Shown: positions 19,623 to 29,432, numbered from the stretch's first letter. The stretch: DNA of 64,000 bases from Clostridium sp. CCUG 7971 (GCF_017590215.1 NZ_JAFFPK010000006.1:1-64000); one strand, 5' to 3'. The notes: generated by a model from the sequence alone, not told the origin. Translations and numbers: made by a program.

Positions 19623-20246
19623 TTATTTTAAGTTAAATTGAGCCTTCATTTGTAATTTATCATTAGTAAATGTAAAGTTTGCATTTGAGCCACCTTTATT
19701 TATATACGAATAAATTACAGATTTTATATTCGCCATTTTAGTCTCAGAAGATATTTCTCCTTCACCTAGAATATTTTTTACTTCCTCATAGCTCATACCC
19801 TCTTTTACCTTTTCATATTTTTCTAAAGTTATATCAGAGTCAGCCTTTTTTAATCCGACTTGAGCTTTTCCTGCAACAACACCATTTTGAATAGTTACAT
19901 TCATGTTTGATATTCCATCCCCATTCCATGTATAAATAGCAGTTTTTATTCCACTAACTTCTGATGATGTTTGCTCCTCACCTTCTCCTATTAAAGCAAT
20001 TACATCTTCATGTGACTGACCCATTTCGATTTTCATGAAATTATCATAATTTACTTTGTTTTTCTCTTTTTTACTATCTTCTACATTTTTGCTTTCTTCA
20101 ATACTTTCTGTGTTACTAGCTTGATTTGAAGTTTCTGGATTTTCATCAGCTCCTGAACCTGCAAAACCTGCTATAATAATAACTGCAATAATCCAAAACC
20201 ATGCTTTTTTATAAAATGGCTTCTTTATTTTTTCTTTTCTCCCCAT
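19623..20246 (-). CDS. Membrane-anchored protein with two DUF3862-like repeats
   Basis: 207 residues. An N-terminal membrane anchor (WFWIIAVIIIAGFAGSGA, about 16-33) is followed by a Ser/Glu/Asn-rich linker and two related domains (about 68-135 and 142-207). Each begins YDNFMKIEMGQSHEDVIALIGEGE or YEKVKEGMSYEEVKNILGEGE, the 'yekik.Gmsyeev..iLG.ge' pattern of DUF3862/SmpA-OmlA-like lipoprotein folds. Probably faces the outside of the cell. No cysteine lipobox. Role unknown. Start after GGGGGGA. Confidence 0.75.
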   Translation of the reverse strand: MGRKEKIKKPFYKKAWFWIIAVIIIAGFAGSGADENPETSNQASNTESIEESKNVEDSKKEKNKVNYDNFMKIEMGQSHEDVIALIGEGEEQTSSEVSGIKTAIYTWNGDGISNMNVTIQNGVVAGKAQVGLKKADSDITLEKYEKVKEGMSYEEVKNILGEGEISSETKMANIKSVIYSYINKGGSNANFTFTNDKLQMKAQFNLK

Positions 20247-20304
20247 TATTTTATCCCCCCAAGTAAGTATATTTCAATTAATATTTTACCATATATTATA
20301 TCTT

Positions 20305-20475
20305 TTACAATAGCTTACTAATATCTTCACCTTTTAATAAAGCCTCTACAATGGCACTAACCTTTTCTTTTTCATTTTTACTTCCAGGCATCTCATGTTC
20401 TTTTTTCATTTTATTATAGAAATCCTTTTACTCTTTAGTCATCAAGTTGTCAGTTTCAACTGTAAATTTAGCAAT
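20305..20475 (-). pseudogene. Small ORF with nonsense codon
   Basis: The minus-strand frame reads AKFTVETDNLMTKE, TAA (20428-20430), then KDFYNKMKKEHEMPGS...AIVEALLKGEDISKLL and a stop at 20305. The lysine/glutamate-rich helical text on both sides of the stop suggests a recently inactivated small protein. Not recognised. Confidence 0.4.
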
Positions 20476-20854
20476 TGTCAGTTAAATGACAGTCGATTTA
20501 GTATTTAGTGTATATCTCTGAAGTATAGTTATATACTCATCTGTAAAAATTAAATCAACTAATTTTCTATTATTTTAACCATATCATTAGGGTTATACGA
20601 ATTATTTATTTTTATAAAATTTACACTCTTTTCTTTAATATGTCAACATATAAAACAAATAATTACTTATTACTTATTATATATAAATAAATTAAATTAT
20701 TAATATATCTCTATATAATCTTTATTTGTTCGTCATGCACTAGTTAATTGATTGAAATTAATATTATATTTTACGACATTATTCGAAAATTTAGTTTTAA
20801 TATAAAATAAACGGATATAAATATTAATATCTTTAGCAATGAAAGGGTGATTAG
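20476..20854. other. glyA upstream region with riboswitch fragment
   Basis: No gene. Minus strand 20608-20577 matches the 5' half of the add adenine riboswitch (28 of 32 bases or so: closing strand, TATAACCC, TAATGATATGG), but the P2 3' strand and all of P3 are missing. The rest to glyA is AT-rich and should contain its promoter, which I cannot place with confidence. Confidence 0.6.
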
Positions 20855-22099
20855 ATGTTTGAAAATTTAAGAGATTCTGATAAAGAAATATATGAAAGTA
20901 TGAAAAAAGAATTAGAAAGACAAGAAAGAAACATAGAATTAATAGCTTCAGAGAATATAGTTTCCGTTCCTGTTATGGAGGCTATGGGCAGTTATTTAAC
21001 AAATAAATACGCTGAAGGTTATTCTGGTAAAAGATATTATGGTGGATGTGAACATATAGATGAAATAGAAACTATAGCAATAGAAAGACTTAAGAAATTA
21101 TTTAATGCGGAGCATGCAAATGTACAACCACATTCTGGCGCGAACGCTAATATGGGAGTGTATTTTGCTATCTTAAATCCAGGAGATAAAGTCATGGGAA
21201 TGAATTTATCTCAAGGAGGACACTTAACTCACGGATCTCCTGTAAATATATCAGGTAAATATTTTAATTTCTATGAGTATGGAGTTAATAAAAATGATGG
21301 ATTAATCAATTACGATGAAGTAAGAAAATTAGCTCATCAAGTTAATCCTAAATTAATAGTTGCAGGAGCAAGTGCCTATTCTAGAGAAATAGATTTTAAG
21401 AAGTTTAAAGAAATAGCAGATGAAGTTGGAGCATTACTTATGGTAGATATGGCTCATATAGCTGGACTTGTTGCAACAGGACTTCATCAAAATCCATGCG
21501 AATTTGCGGATTTTGTTACATCAACAACGCATAAAACATTAAGAGGTCCACGTGGTGGGTTTATACTATGTAAAAAGGAATATGCTAATTTAATAGATAA
21601 ATCAATATTTCCCGGGATACAAGGTGGCCCACTTGAGCATATAATAGCTTCAAAAGCTGTAGCTTTTAAAGAAGCTTTAAGTTATGAATTTAAAAATTAT
21701 CAAAACCAAGTAGTTAAAAATGCTAAATCTTTATCGAATGAGTTAATAAATAGAAAATTTGATGTGATTAGTGGAGGAACTGATAATCATCTTATACTTA
21801 TAGATTTAACTAATAAAAATATAACAGGGAAAGAAGCAGAAAAAATGCTAGATGAAGCTTATTTAACAGTTAACAAAAATACAATTCCATTTGATCCTAA
21901 TGGACCATTTATAACTAGTGGTATAAGAATAGGAACTCCATCAGTTACTACTAGAGGAATGGATGAAAAAGATATGCTTATAATAGCAGAAGCTATAGAC
22001 TTGTGTATAACTCAAAGAAATGTAAACCTAGCTAAGGATTTAGTTCTTAAATTAACTAAAAAATATCCTATATATAAAGAGCATAAATTAATGAAATAA
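20855..22099 (+). CDS. glyA: Serine hydroxymethyltransferase
   Basis: 414 residues, standard length. Interconverts serine + THF and glycine + 5,10-methylene-THF. PLP lysine lies in [13 protein letters not shown]; also [21 protein letters not shown] and [10 protein letters not shown] blocks. Start after AAAGGGTG. Together with the gcv operon it links serine, glycine and C1 units. Monocistronic with a terminator. Confidence 0.97.
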   Translation: MFENLRDSDKEIYESMKKELERQERNIELIASENIVSVPVMEAMGSYLTNKYAEGYSGKRYYGGCEHIDEIETIAIERLKKLFNAEHANVQPHSGANANMGVYFAILNPGDKVMGMNLSQGGHLTHGSPVNISGKYFNFYEYGVNKNDGLINYDEVRKLAHQVNPKLIVAGASAYSREIDFKKFKEIADEVGALLMVDMAHIAGLVATGLHQNPCEFADFVTSTTHKTLRGPRGGFILCKKEYANLIDKSIFPGIQGGPLEHIIASKAVAFKEALSYEFKNYQNQVVKNAKSLSNELINRKFDVISGGTDNHLILIDLTNKNITGKEAEKMLDEAYLTVNKNTIPFDPNGPFITSGIRIGTPSVTTRGMDEKDMLIIAEAIDLCITQRNVNLAKDLVLKLTKKYPIYKEHKLMK

Positions 22100-22100
22100 T

Positions 22101-22146
22101 AAAAAAAGGATAGCAAAACTTTAAAGTTTTGCTATCCTTTTATATA
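22101..22146 (+). terminator. glyA terminator
   Basis: AAAAAGGATAGCAAAACTTT / AAAGTTTTGCTATCCTTTTTA, long perfect stem with T-tail directly after glyA. Confidence 0.88.
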
Positions 22147-22574
22147 TATTGACATAAATTTTATATGATTTTATTATCATTTTTATCTCCATTGTATTAT
22201 CGGTTAGCTATCATTATTAATATATTCAAATAACTAAAATTACTTTAGAATAAAATCATTATAATATGAATCATTTCTATAAAAATGGTTATAATATATA
22301 TAAGCTTTCAGGTTTAAAGCCATCTCCAATTGTCTTCCGCATCTAATTGTTCCAGCTAACATATTTGTTAGCTGGATTTAATCATTTTTGAAGAAATGGA
22401 CAAAGAAACCATTAATGTTTTAAGCAATATGTTATTTAAATAATAAAAAGCAACTGTCAGTTAAACTGTCAGTTGCTACTTTATATTACATCATTTTAAT
22501 TTCTACTAAATCTATTTAAGTATTAGCTAAATACTGCTGTCTTCTAGTAATTTCTATTCTATGATTAGACAATT
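22147..22574. other. Gap with possible micro-ORFs and a terminator
   Basis: A minus-strand ATG at 22362 opens a 40-codon frame (MLAGTIRCGRQLEMALNLKA..., stop at 22240) without a clear ribosome site; its composition looks protein-like, but I cannot assign it. Plus strand about 22377-22443 ends ...DKETINVLSNMLFK-stop, perhaps a gene tail. A hairpin CAGCTAACA/TGTTAGCTG lies at 22353-22373. Confidence 0.3.
22445..22478 (-). terminator. Terminator of the RpiR gene
   Basis: AGCAACTGACAG / CTGTCAGTTGCT stem followed on the minus strand by TTTTTATT, about 100 bases after the RpiR-family stop. Confidence 0.65.
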
Positions 22575-23447
22575 CTACTCATAAACAGAATACCTTTCCC
22601 AAATTTTTTCTAAATCATCAAAGTATTCTTTTATATCTTCTTTTTCCTTCATTCCAACTGAAATTATAAGAGCATTAGCTACACTTAAAGCGGGAACTAA
22701 TGAATCAACAAATGATGCCATATTACTTTTTACTAAAAGTGTATTGTCAGCAAGCGATGCTACTGGTGCAAATAAACTATCTGTTAAAGATATTATATGT
22801 GCTCCTTTTTCTTTTGCATAGTTTACTATTTGATAAGATTTTTTAGAATATCTTGGGAAACTTATGGCAAGTACTACATCTCCTTCTCCAACTCTTACTA
22901 CCTGTTCAAATGCATCTCCCATATCCATTCTAATTATTTGAACATTATCAAGAATTATATTTAAATAAAACCCTAGGTACTGAGCAATTGCAAAGGACGT
23001 TCTCATACCTAATATATATATTTTTTTTGCTTTTAATAACTGTGTCGATGATTCTTCAAAAGCTTTTTTATCAATTTCTTCTAACGTAGTTCTTATATTA
23101 TCTATGTCACTTTTTAATACTTTATTAAGTATGACTGAATCATCATTATATTCTTTAGCCATTTCGACTCTCTGTACTGTAGTTAATTTATTTTTTATAA
23201 GCTCTTGAAGTGCAGCTTGCAACTTTGGATACCCAGAGTAACCTAAAGTGTTTGCGAATCTTACAACTGTAGATTCACTAACCCCAACTGTTTCACCTAA
23301 TTTACAGGCTGTCATAAATGCAACCTTGTCATAATTTGCTAATATATATTTAGCTATAAGTTTTTGCCCTTTACTAAATCTCGGATATTGAGATTGTATA
23401 CTAGATATCAATTGCTTACTATCTTTTAAGCTTTTCGTATCGTCCAT
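22575..23447 (-). CDS. RpiR/MurR-family transcriptional regulator
   Basis: 290 residues. The N-terminal HTH_6 domain (about 12-85) includes FSKGQKLIAKYI, ETVGVSESTVVRFANTLGYSGYPKLQ; the C-terminal SIS phosphosugar-binding domain (about 130-265) includes IYILGMRTSFAIAQYLGFYL and DVVLAISFPRYSKKS. Such regulators respond to phosphorylated sugars or amino sugars. The downstream neighbour is not a sugar operon, so its target cannot be inferred. Start after AAAAGGAG. Confidence 0.9.
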   Translation of the reverse strand: MDDTKSLKDSKQLISSIQSQYPRFSKGQKLIAKYILANYDKVAFMTACKLGETVGVSESTVVRFANTLGYSGYPKLQAALQELIKNKLTTVQRVEMAKEYNDDSVILNKVLKSDIDNIRTTLEEIDKKAFEESSTQLLKAKKIYILGMRTSFAIAQYLGFYLNIILDNVQIIRMDMGDAFEQVVRVGEGDVVLAISFPRYSKKSYQIVNYAKEKGAHIISLTDSLFAPVASLADNTLLVKSNMASFVDSLVPALSVANALIISVGMKEKEDIKEYFDDLEKIWERYSVYE

Positions 23448-23478
23448 AAATTTCTCCTTTTATTAATATAACTATTTT

Positions 23479-23940
23479 TTAAAAGACTAATTCCTTTTTC
23501 AAAGCAGTTATATTTAGTTTTTCTGTTCCTTTTGGGACTCTTTTTATTATTGATTTTTTGATATTTTCTTTATCTATCTCTTTTATTATTCCACTAATTA
23601 CCCCCAGTGCCACCATGCTAGCTGATATATTACTTCCAACGGCTTCTTTCGAAGACTCTATTACAGGAAATTTGTAAAATTTAGTATTGTCTCTATATTT
23701 TACCCCTATACTGCTATCAGCTATTATTATATCATCTTTATCTATATCTTTTAAGTACTCATTTAAAGATTTTTCTGTCAAACATACTAAAATATTCAGA
23801 TTTATAATTTTAGGAAAGTTTATTTCTTCATTATTTATAATTACTTCTGATTTGATGAACCTAGCTCTTGCCTCTTGTCCATATGATTGAATTTAAATAA
23901 CATTTAATTTAGATATAATTGCACCTTCAGCAAGTATTAT
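23479..23940 (-). pseudogene. 2-oxoacid:ferredoxin oxidoreductase gamma subunit, truncated
   Basis: The 100-codon open piece from 23781 is only the end of the readable frame. Upstream in the same frame the text continues ILAEGAIISKLNVI, TAA (23893-23895), IQSYGQEARARFIKSEV, INFPKIINLNILVC. This matches the KorC/PorG pattern '(G)iilAeaa...kNVvqtQSYGpEARGGa.k.eV'. The N-terminal GGQG region (~20 residues) is missing and one glutamine codon appears as TAA. Companion alpha and beta subunits are absent here. Clear pseudogene. Confidence 0.75.
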
Positions 23941-24084
23941 ATTAATCAATTATTATACTCATCCGTATATTCAGGTAAGATTGTATTTTTAAAAACACTT
24001 ACATATATATTATTATCTATTTTTTATTATTTATTTTATCTTTATGATTTATATTAATAGCCTTATGTTTTAAAGTATTCATTC

Positions 24085-24115
24085 AAAAAAGCCATGCTTA
24101 AAGCATGGCTTTTAA
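24085..24115 (-). terminator. Terminator after the methyltransferase gene
   Basis: AAAAGCCATGC TTTA AGCATGGC TTTTTT on the minus strand; the gene's stop overlaps its first base-pairs. Confidence 0.85.
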
Positions 24116-24693
24116 TACTCTTTTTTCTTTTCTATTAAAACTAATTGAGGAGGATTGTTTATTTGATTTATGAAACCACATTCTAATACATTGAATTCAC
24201 TTTGGTCTAGGTATTTAACAAATTCATATACACTATTTTTTTCTTCCATTCCTCCAGGATGTCCTGTATAAATTGCAATACTTACTACTCCATGAGGTTT
24301 TAATAGGCTTAAGCTATGCTTAATAGCTTTTATTGTTGTATTTGGCTTTGTTATAATCATATGCTCGCACCTTGGTAAATATCCCAAATTGAATAAAACA
24401 CATGAAACTTTCCCTTCAATATATTTGTCCATATTTTCATGGCCATCTAATATTAGTTTTACTCTATCTTGTAGGTTTTCTTTTACTAATTTCTTTTGTG
24501 TAGATTTAATTGCATCTTCTTGTATATCAAAACTATATACAAAACCATTCTCTCCAACTTTTTGTGCTAGATACTTTGTATCATATCCATTTCCCATAGT
24601 GGCATCTACTACAATATCTCCTTCTTTTATTACTTGTTCTAAATATAATTTATTTATATCTGTGACTTTAGTTAAATATTTAGCTTTTATCAT
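24112..24693 (-). CDS. Class I SAM methyltransferase, YtqB/rRNA methylase-like
   Basis: 193 residues, typical of the putative rRNA methylase family PF06962. SAM-binding motif I is VVDATMGNGYDT (about 28-39), followed by VYSFDIQ and CVLFNLGYLP, which fills the place of the catalytic loop, and AIYTGHPGG. Substrate is unproven; the pairing with rluB, 9 bases upstream on the same strand, is in keeping with RNA modification. Confidence 0.85.
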   Translation of the reverse strand: MIKAKYLTKVTDINKLYLEQVIKEGDIVVDATMGNGYDTKYLAQKVGENGFVYSFDIQEDAIKSTQKKLVKENLQDRVKLILDGHENMDKYIEGKVSCVLFNLGYLPRCEHMIITKPNTTIKAIKHSLSLLKPHGVVSIAIYTGHPGGMEEKNSVYEFVKYLDQSEFNVLECGFINQINNPPQLVLIEKKKEY

Positions 24694-24702
24694 AATACAC
24701 CT

Positions 24703-25419
24703 CTATTTTATTACTTTTAAATAATCTATTTCTTCAGAAGTTAAGTGTCTATATTTTCCGATTTCAGTTCCTTTTAGAGTAATTTTACCCATAGCAGCTC
24801 TTTTTAGTCTTTGAACTGGGTGGCCTATTGATTTGCACATTTTTCTAACTTGTCTATTTCTTCCTTCATGTATTTTTATTTCACATATAGAATAATTTTT
24901 TTCTTCATTTTTATCTATTATTCTTATTTTTGCAGGAGCTGTTTTATAATCTTCTATATATAAACCTTCTTCAAACTGTTTCATTTTTTCACTTGAAGGT
25001 ATACCTTTAACTCTTGCTATATAAGTCTTTGCAACTTCATGTTTTGGGTGAGTTAATTTGTAAGTTAAATCACCATCATTAGTAAGAATTAAAAGACCAC
25101 TAGTTTCGTAATCAAGTCTTCCTATTGGATAAATTCTTTCTTTAATATCAGATACTAAATCTAATACACTCGGTCTATCAAATTGGTCTTTTACAGTTGT
25201 AATATAACCTTCTGGTTTGTTTAAAACTATATAAATATAATTTTCATTAATTCCAATTCTTTTATTATCTATTTCTACTAGGTCATTTTTTTCATCTATA
25301 TTAAATGACAACTCCTCAACAACTTTACCATTAACTTTTACTCTTTTTTCAAGTATTATTTCTTCAGCTTTTCTTCTTGATGCAACACCACAAGATGCTA
25401 TATATTTATTAATTCTCAT
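24703..25419 (-). CDS. rluB: Pseudouridine synthase, RluB/RsuA family
   Basis: 238 residues. N-terminal S4 RNA-binding domain (RINKYIASCGVASRRKAEEII), then the catalytic domain with the motif GRLDYETSGLLILTNDG containing the catalytic Asp, and EGRNRQVRKM. By length and sequence it fits RluB, which modifies 23S rRNA at the position equivalent to U2605; RsuA/RluE-type specificity cannot be fully excluded. First gene of a two-gene unit with the methyltransferase. Confidence 0.9.
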   Translation of the reverse strand: MRINKYIASCGVASRRKAEEIILEKRVKVNGKVVEELSFNIDEKNDLVEIDNKRIGINENYIYIVLNKPEGYITTVKDQFDRPSVLDLVSDIKERIYPIGRLDYETSGLLILTNDGDLTYKLTHPKHEVAKTYIARVKGIPSSEKMKQFEEGLYIEDYKTAPAKIRIIDKNEEKNYSICEIKIHEGRNRQVRKMCKSIGHPVQRLKRAAMGKITLKGTEIGKYRHLTSEEIDYLKVIK

Positions 25420-25553
25420 AATTCCACCTTCTTCTATAAGTAATTTATTTTTATAAATTGATTTAACTTCTAACCTTTTTATTTTATATCTATCCAGAGT
25501 ATCTGTAAACGATAATTTTATATAAATACACTAAATTTTCTTTACTAGCTAAA

Positions 25554-25584
25554 TAAAAAAGAACTCTATAAAAGAGTCCTTTGT
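25554..25584 (-). terminator. Terminator after the 123-residue gene
   Basis: AGGACTCTTTTATAGAGTTCTTTTTTATTT on the minus strand, just beyond the stop. Confidence 0.8.
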
Positions 25585-25585
25585 A

Positions 25586-25957
25586 TTATTCTTCATTAAA
25601 AAATATAGTCATATCATAATTAGATATGTAATCTCCAATATCACATAAGTTACTATGTAAATGATGGTATGCTTTTGGATAGTTTTGATTTATATAAGCT
25701 TCACTCAATCCTTGCTTATAAATTTTATATAAATAATTTTCTTTAATATATTTATCTACAGAATCTTTGCTATAGTAAGAATACTCAGCTTTCAAAAATT
25801 TTCTTAATTCTCTAAGTATTTGCATGGCTTCTATTTTATTACCTTCTGAATATAATTTTATACCTTCATCAGCCTTTTTTGCATAGTATTTAGCACGTTG
25901 ACTCATTTCTTCTTTTGTTATTGTTCTTTTATCAAATTCTAAAACTATATTCTCCAT
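25586..25957 (-). CDS. Conserved-looking helical protein of unknown function
   Basis: 123 residues, strongly helical, rich in Lys/Glu/Tyr, no signal or membrane segment. The layout (KADEGIKLYSEGNKIEAMQIL ... GLSEAYINQNYPKAYHHL) recalls a TPR-like pair of helices, but I cannot name a family. Start after GAGGAGGGAAG; own terminator. Confidence 0.65.
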   Translation of the reverse strand: MENIVLEFDKRTITKEEMSQRAKYYAKKADEGIKLYSEGNKIEAMQILRELRKFLKAEYSYYSKDSVDKYIKENYLYKIYKQGLSEAYINQNYPKAYHHLHSNLCDIGDYISNYDMTIFFNEE

Positions 25958-26273
25958 CTAAGCTTCCCTCCTCAAGATTTATAATACTATTTTTTTGAGG
26001 ATTTTTTTAGTATTTACACAAAAAATTCACAAAAATTTCATTTTAGATTATATAGATTAATATTTTTTTATTTAGGCTTTGCTTTAATAATTTTTTAAAA
26101 TTACTCTTTCAAAATAATAAAATATTTAATATATAAATTGGAAATAATATACTACATTACAACTGTAAATCATATAAATATTAACAATTACTTTACTTAA
26201 TATTAGCAGATTTATTTGTTAATAGATTTTATATAATCATTTAGATTAATCAACATTATAAATAGGAGGTATT
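25958..26273. other. AT-rich divergent intergenic region
   Basis: 316 bases of very AT-rich sequence between divergent genes. It must hold both promoters; I see no convincing gene, repeat or structured RNA. Confidence 0.5.
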
Positions 26274-27367
26274 ATGATTTCAAAAGAAAATATAAAATAT
26301 TGTATATTCATAGCTTTTATATCAATTCTGATTTATAAAGCAATTGATGCTCCCATGAAATTTATTTCTGGAATTAGTGGTTTTATATCATTTTTCAGCC
26401 CTTTTTTACTAGGAATACTATTTTCATTGTTAATAAATCCTATGATGATGTTTTTTGAAAAAATCTAAAATCACATAGACTATTAAGTATACTCATATCA
26501 TATATAATAGTTTTTCTTTTAATTATTATAGGTTTTAAGCTTATAATTCCATCTATAATTGATGCACTAAATACTTTAATACAGGAAATACCTAATTATA
26601 TAACTATGTTAAATGATTTTTTAAATAGGCATATGTCTGAGACAAAGGTATTAGAAATGGCTATACCTCATATTCAAAATAATTTAAATGCTATACTTCA
26701 AAAGCTACTTGATATGTTTTCACGAATATCTTCAGATTTAATAGTTTATATATTTACTATAACATCTGTATTATTCAATATAGTAATGGGAGTAATTTTA
26801 TCTATATATATGTTATATGATAAAGAGAAAATTGGAAGAGGATTAAAAAAAATCCTTTATGCTTCAGTACCTAAAGTAAGAGCTGATGAAACAGTAGAGT
26901 TTTTTAGAATATCTAATGATATTTTTTATAACTATATAATAGGAAAAATAATAGATTCTCTTATAATTGGTGTCCTTGCATTTATCGGATTTAAATTTAT
27001 ATTAAAAATTGAAAATGTTTTATTTTTATCTTTTATAATATTCTTAACTAATATAATACCTTATTTTGGGCCATTTATTGGTGCCGTACCTCCAATTCTT
27101 ATGACTTTAGTGTACGATCCTGTAAAAGCTTTTTGGGTTTTTGTCTTCGTACTAGTACTTCAACAACTAGACGGGAATTTTATCGGTCCTAAAGTTATGG
27201 GTGATCAAATTGGACTCAGCGCTCTTTGGATAATTTCAGCAGTCTTAATTGGAGGATCATTATTTGGTCTTGTTGGAGTATTCTTAGGAGTTCCACTAGC
27301 TGCTGTTATAAAAATTTCAATAGATAAATATATTAATAAAAGAATTGATTTTAAAGATTCAAACTAA
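26274..27367 (+). pseudogene. AI-2E family transporter, frameshifted
   Basis: The first 64 codons (to a TAA at 26466) and the segment from about 26466 to 27367 together give a complete ~364-residue AI-2E/YhhQ-type permease: membrane segments at the start, a central soluble stretch, then FLTNIIPYFGPFIGAVPP, LVLQQLDGNFIGPKVMG and FGLVGVFLGVPLAAV, all diagnostic. The frames join if one A is added to the six-A run at 26458-26463 (FFEKNLKSHRLL). So it is one base short: a real mutation, phase variation or a sequencing error. Confidence 0.85.
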
Positions 27368-27381
27368 TATATTTAGTACAA

Positions 27382-27420
27382 TAAAAAAGTTATCTCAAAT
27401 GAGATAACTTTTTTATTGTA
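27382..27420. terminator. Bidirectional terminator
   Basis: AAAAAAGTTATCTCA / TGAGATAACTTTTTTA, perfect stem between the convergent transporter and lipoprotein genes. Confidence 0.88.
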
Positions 27421-28039
27421 CTTGTGAGCTTTGTTGAGCATCTTGATTTTGTGGTGTTTCTTGAACTGAAGGCTTTTCTTGGACTACTGTTTCAGGTTTA
27501 GACTCTGGTTTACTTTCCTCAGGCTTAGATTCTGGCTTTTCTTCAGTTTTTTCTTCAGTAACTTCTTCTTTTTTAGGTTCTTCTCTTTTAATAGAGTTAA
27601 GCGCATCTCTTTCTACTCTACGCTTATCTTTCTTTGACGTTAATTTGGCATTTTCTTTTCTTTCTTCTTGTTCTTGTTTATATTGTCCATTTAACTTTTC
27701 AAGTTCTTTTTTTAAGTTCGAAGCTTCACTTTTTATAGTTGAAGAACCACCCTTTATTTTTTCTAAAAACTCAAGTTCTTTTATTGCTTTTTTATAATTA
27801 CCTTGTTCTTTATATTTATCTGTATTTTCCATTCTCATAGCTTGCATATACATGGCTCTTGCATTTTCATCAGCACTATCAACTTCTAATGCTTGTGATA
27901 AGAATTCTCTTGCATCACTATATTTATGCTTTTCTAAAGCATTTTTTCCTTGTTCAACTAGATTATTTTCATCTTCACTTGAACATCCAGTTAAAAATAT
28001 TGATAATAGTGCTACAAGTAAAATTATTTTTTGTTTCAT
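27413..28039 (-). CDS. TPR-containing lipoprotein of unknown function
   Basis: 208 residues from MKQKIILL, chosen because GAGGAGG immediately precedes it. Lipoprotein signal with lipobox LTGC (about 15-18), then a TPR-like helical domain (NALEKHKYSDAREFLSQALEVDS), a basic helical stretch, and a low-complexity C-terminal tail of about 60 residues rich in Glu, Pro, Lys and Ser with repeated KPESKPE units. Likely anchored on the outer membrane face, the tail spanning the wall. Confidence 0.8.
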   Translation of the reverse strand: MKQKIILLVALLSIFLTGCSSEDENNLVEQGKNALEKHKYSDAREFLSQALEVDSADENARAMYMQAMRMENTDKYKEQGNYKKAIKELEFLEKIKGGSSTIKSEASNLKKELEKLNGQYKQEQEERKENAKLTSKKDKRRVERDALNSIKREEPKKEEVTEEKTEEKPESKPEESKPESKPETVVQEKPSVQETPQNQDAQQSSQVQ

Positions 28040-28190
28040 CAAATCCCTCCTCATTATCTAATATAAATTTTATCATAATTATCCTTTTTATAGGAGAAAA
28101 TATCAAAAATAGTATATAAAAAACACATTTTGTCTTTTTATATACTATTTTTTCTTAAACTTTAATATTAAATATTCGAGATATGATATT

Positions 28191-29432
28191 TTAATTTTCT
28201 TCCAATACATTTAATTTTTTAGCTACAATATTTGTAGTACTTGCTTGTAGTAGCAATGTTATTATTATTGTCATAAATACAGTTGCTGAAATAATTTCAT
28301 AACCTGGAACTTTCATCGACACTATAATTCCTGATAAAGCTGCTGGTATTACTCCCGTTTCTCTAACCCACATCATAAATATTTTTTCATTTCTAGTCCA
28401 ATTAGCTTCTTTATCAAATGCTGTACAAATTAAAACTACTAAAGGTCTTGCTATAAATATAAGTATTAATACTATTAAAATTGAGCCTAAGCCATATTTT
28501 AGTAAAGAGCTTACATCTAAATGTGTACCTAAAATTATAAATATAGACATTCTTGCAATAGTGGATATATTTTCTCTAAAATATACTCCTGATATATAAT
28601 TTTCATCCGGTATCCATAACCCAAATCGTTTTTTATTTCCTGCTATAAGACCTGCAATAAAGACTGACATATATCCACTTCCACCAAATCTTTCTGATAT
28701 CTCGTAGGCAAATATAACCATAATTACTGATATTATTGGAGCATAATCATTAAATATCCCATATTTTTTATCTGAAGATAAACCTATACCTATAAGTGCG
28801 ACTCCTGTCCCTACTAATACACCAATTACTATCATAGATATTAATTGAAATGTTGTCTCTAATAAACTCATTTGTTTAGATAATGTTATACCTGTAAGAA
28901 TAGAAGTAAATAGTATTGCTCCAAATGCATCATTAAACGCTGATTCACTTATTATTGTTTGTTTTAACTTATTTTTAATTGGGACTTGCTTAAAAACAGG
29001 AATTAAACTGGCTGGATCTGTTGATGCGATTGTCGCTCCTAAAAGAAAACTAACTTCTATTGGTAAATTCAATATATAATAAGAACTTAAGCCTATTATA
29101 CCTGCACTTATAAACACACCTAATGATGCTAAAAGACCTACTGTTATTTTCACTTTATTTAATACTTTAAGTTTCACTTCTCTACCACCTTCATAAAGTA
29201 TAAATGCAGACCCAAATGTTAAAATTATTTCATTTACTACAGGAAAAGATTCTATGTTAACTATATTAAAAAAGGTTGGTCCAAATGCTATTCCACAAAT
29301 CAAAAATATAACTACATCTGGTAATTTTAATTTTTCACCTATCCATCCTCCTATTACACCAATTACAGATATAGATGCCATTATTAAAAGTAGTTCATTT
29401 GAACTTACTGCTGCTGTATTCATTTCTCCCAT
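28191..29432 (-). CDS. Sodium/proton antiporter family protein (CPA1/NhaP-like)
   Basis: 413 residues with about 12 membrane segments. Family motifs: FILYEGGREV, ATIASTDPASLIPVF (containing the ion-binding Asp), SAFNDAFGAILF, and MMWVRETGVIPAALSG. Expected to exchange Na+ or K+ for H+ across the cytoplasmic membrane. No regulatory TrkA-C domain. Start ATG after AAAGAGG. Confidence 0.88.
   Translation of the reverse strand: MGEMNTAAVSSNELLLIMASISVIGVIGGWIGEKLKLPDVVIFLICGIAFGPTFFNIVNIESFPVVNEIILTFGSAFILYEGGREVKLKVLNKVKITVGLLASLGVFISAGIIGLSSYYILNLPIEVSFLLGATIASTDPASLIPVFKQVPIKNKLKQTIISESAFNDAFGAILFTSILTGITLSKQMSLLETTFQLISMIVIGVLVGTGVALIGIGLSSDKKYGIFNDYAPIISVIMVIFAYEISERFGGSGYMSVFIAGLIAGNKKRFGLWIPDENYISGVYFRENISTIARMSIFIILGTHLDVSSLLKYGLGSILIVLILIFIARPLVVLICTAFDKEANWTRNEKIFMMWVRETGVIPAALSGIIVSMKVPGYEIISATVFMTIIITLLLQASTTNIVAKKLNVLEEN

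Noticed and set aside
22445-22478. AACTGTCAGTT repeats at 15.45, 20.45 and 22.45 kb as a possible CRISPR or mobile repeat
   Set aside because: Copies are few, unevenly spaced and mostly within hairpins; no spacers or cas genes. Best explained as a terminator and chance similarity.
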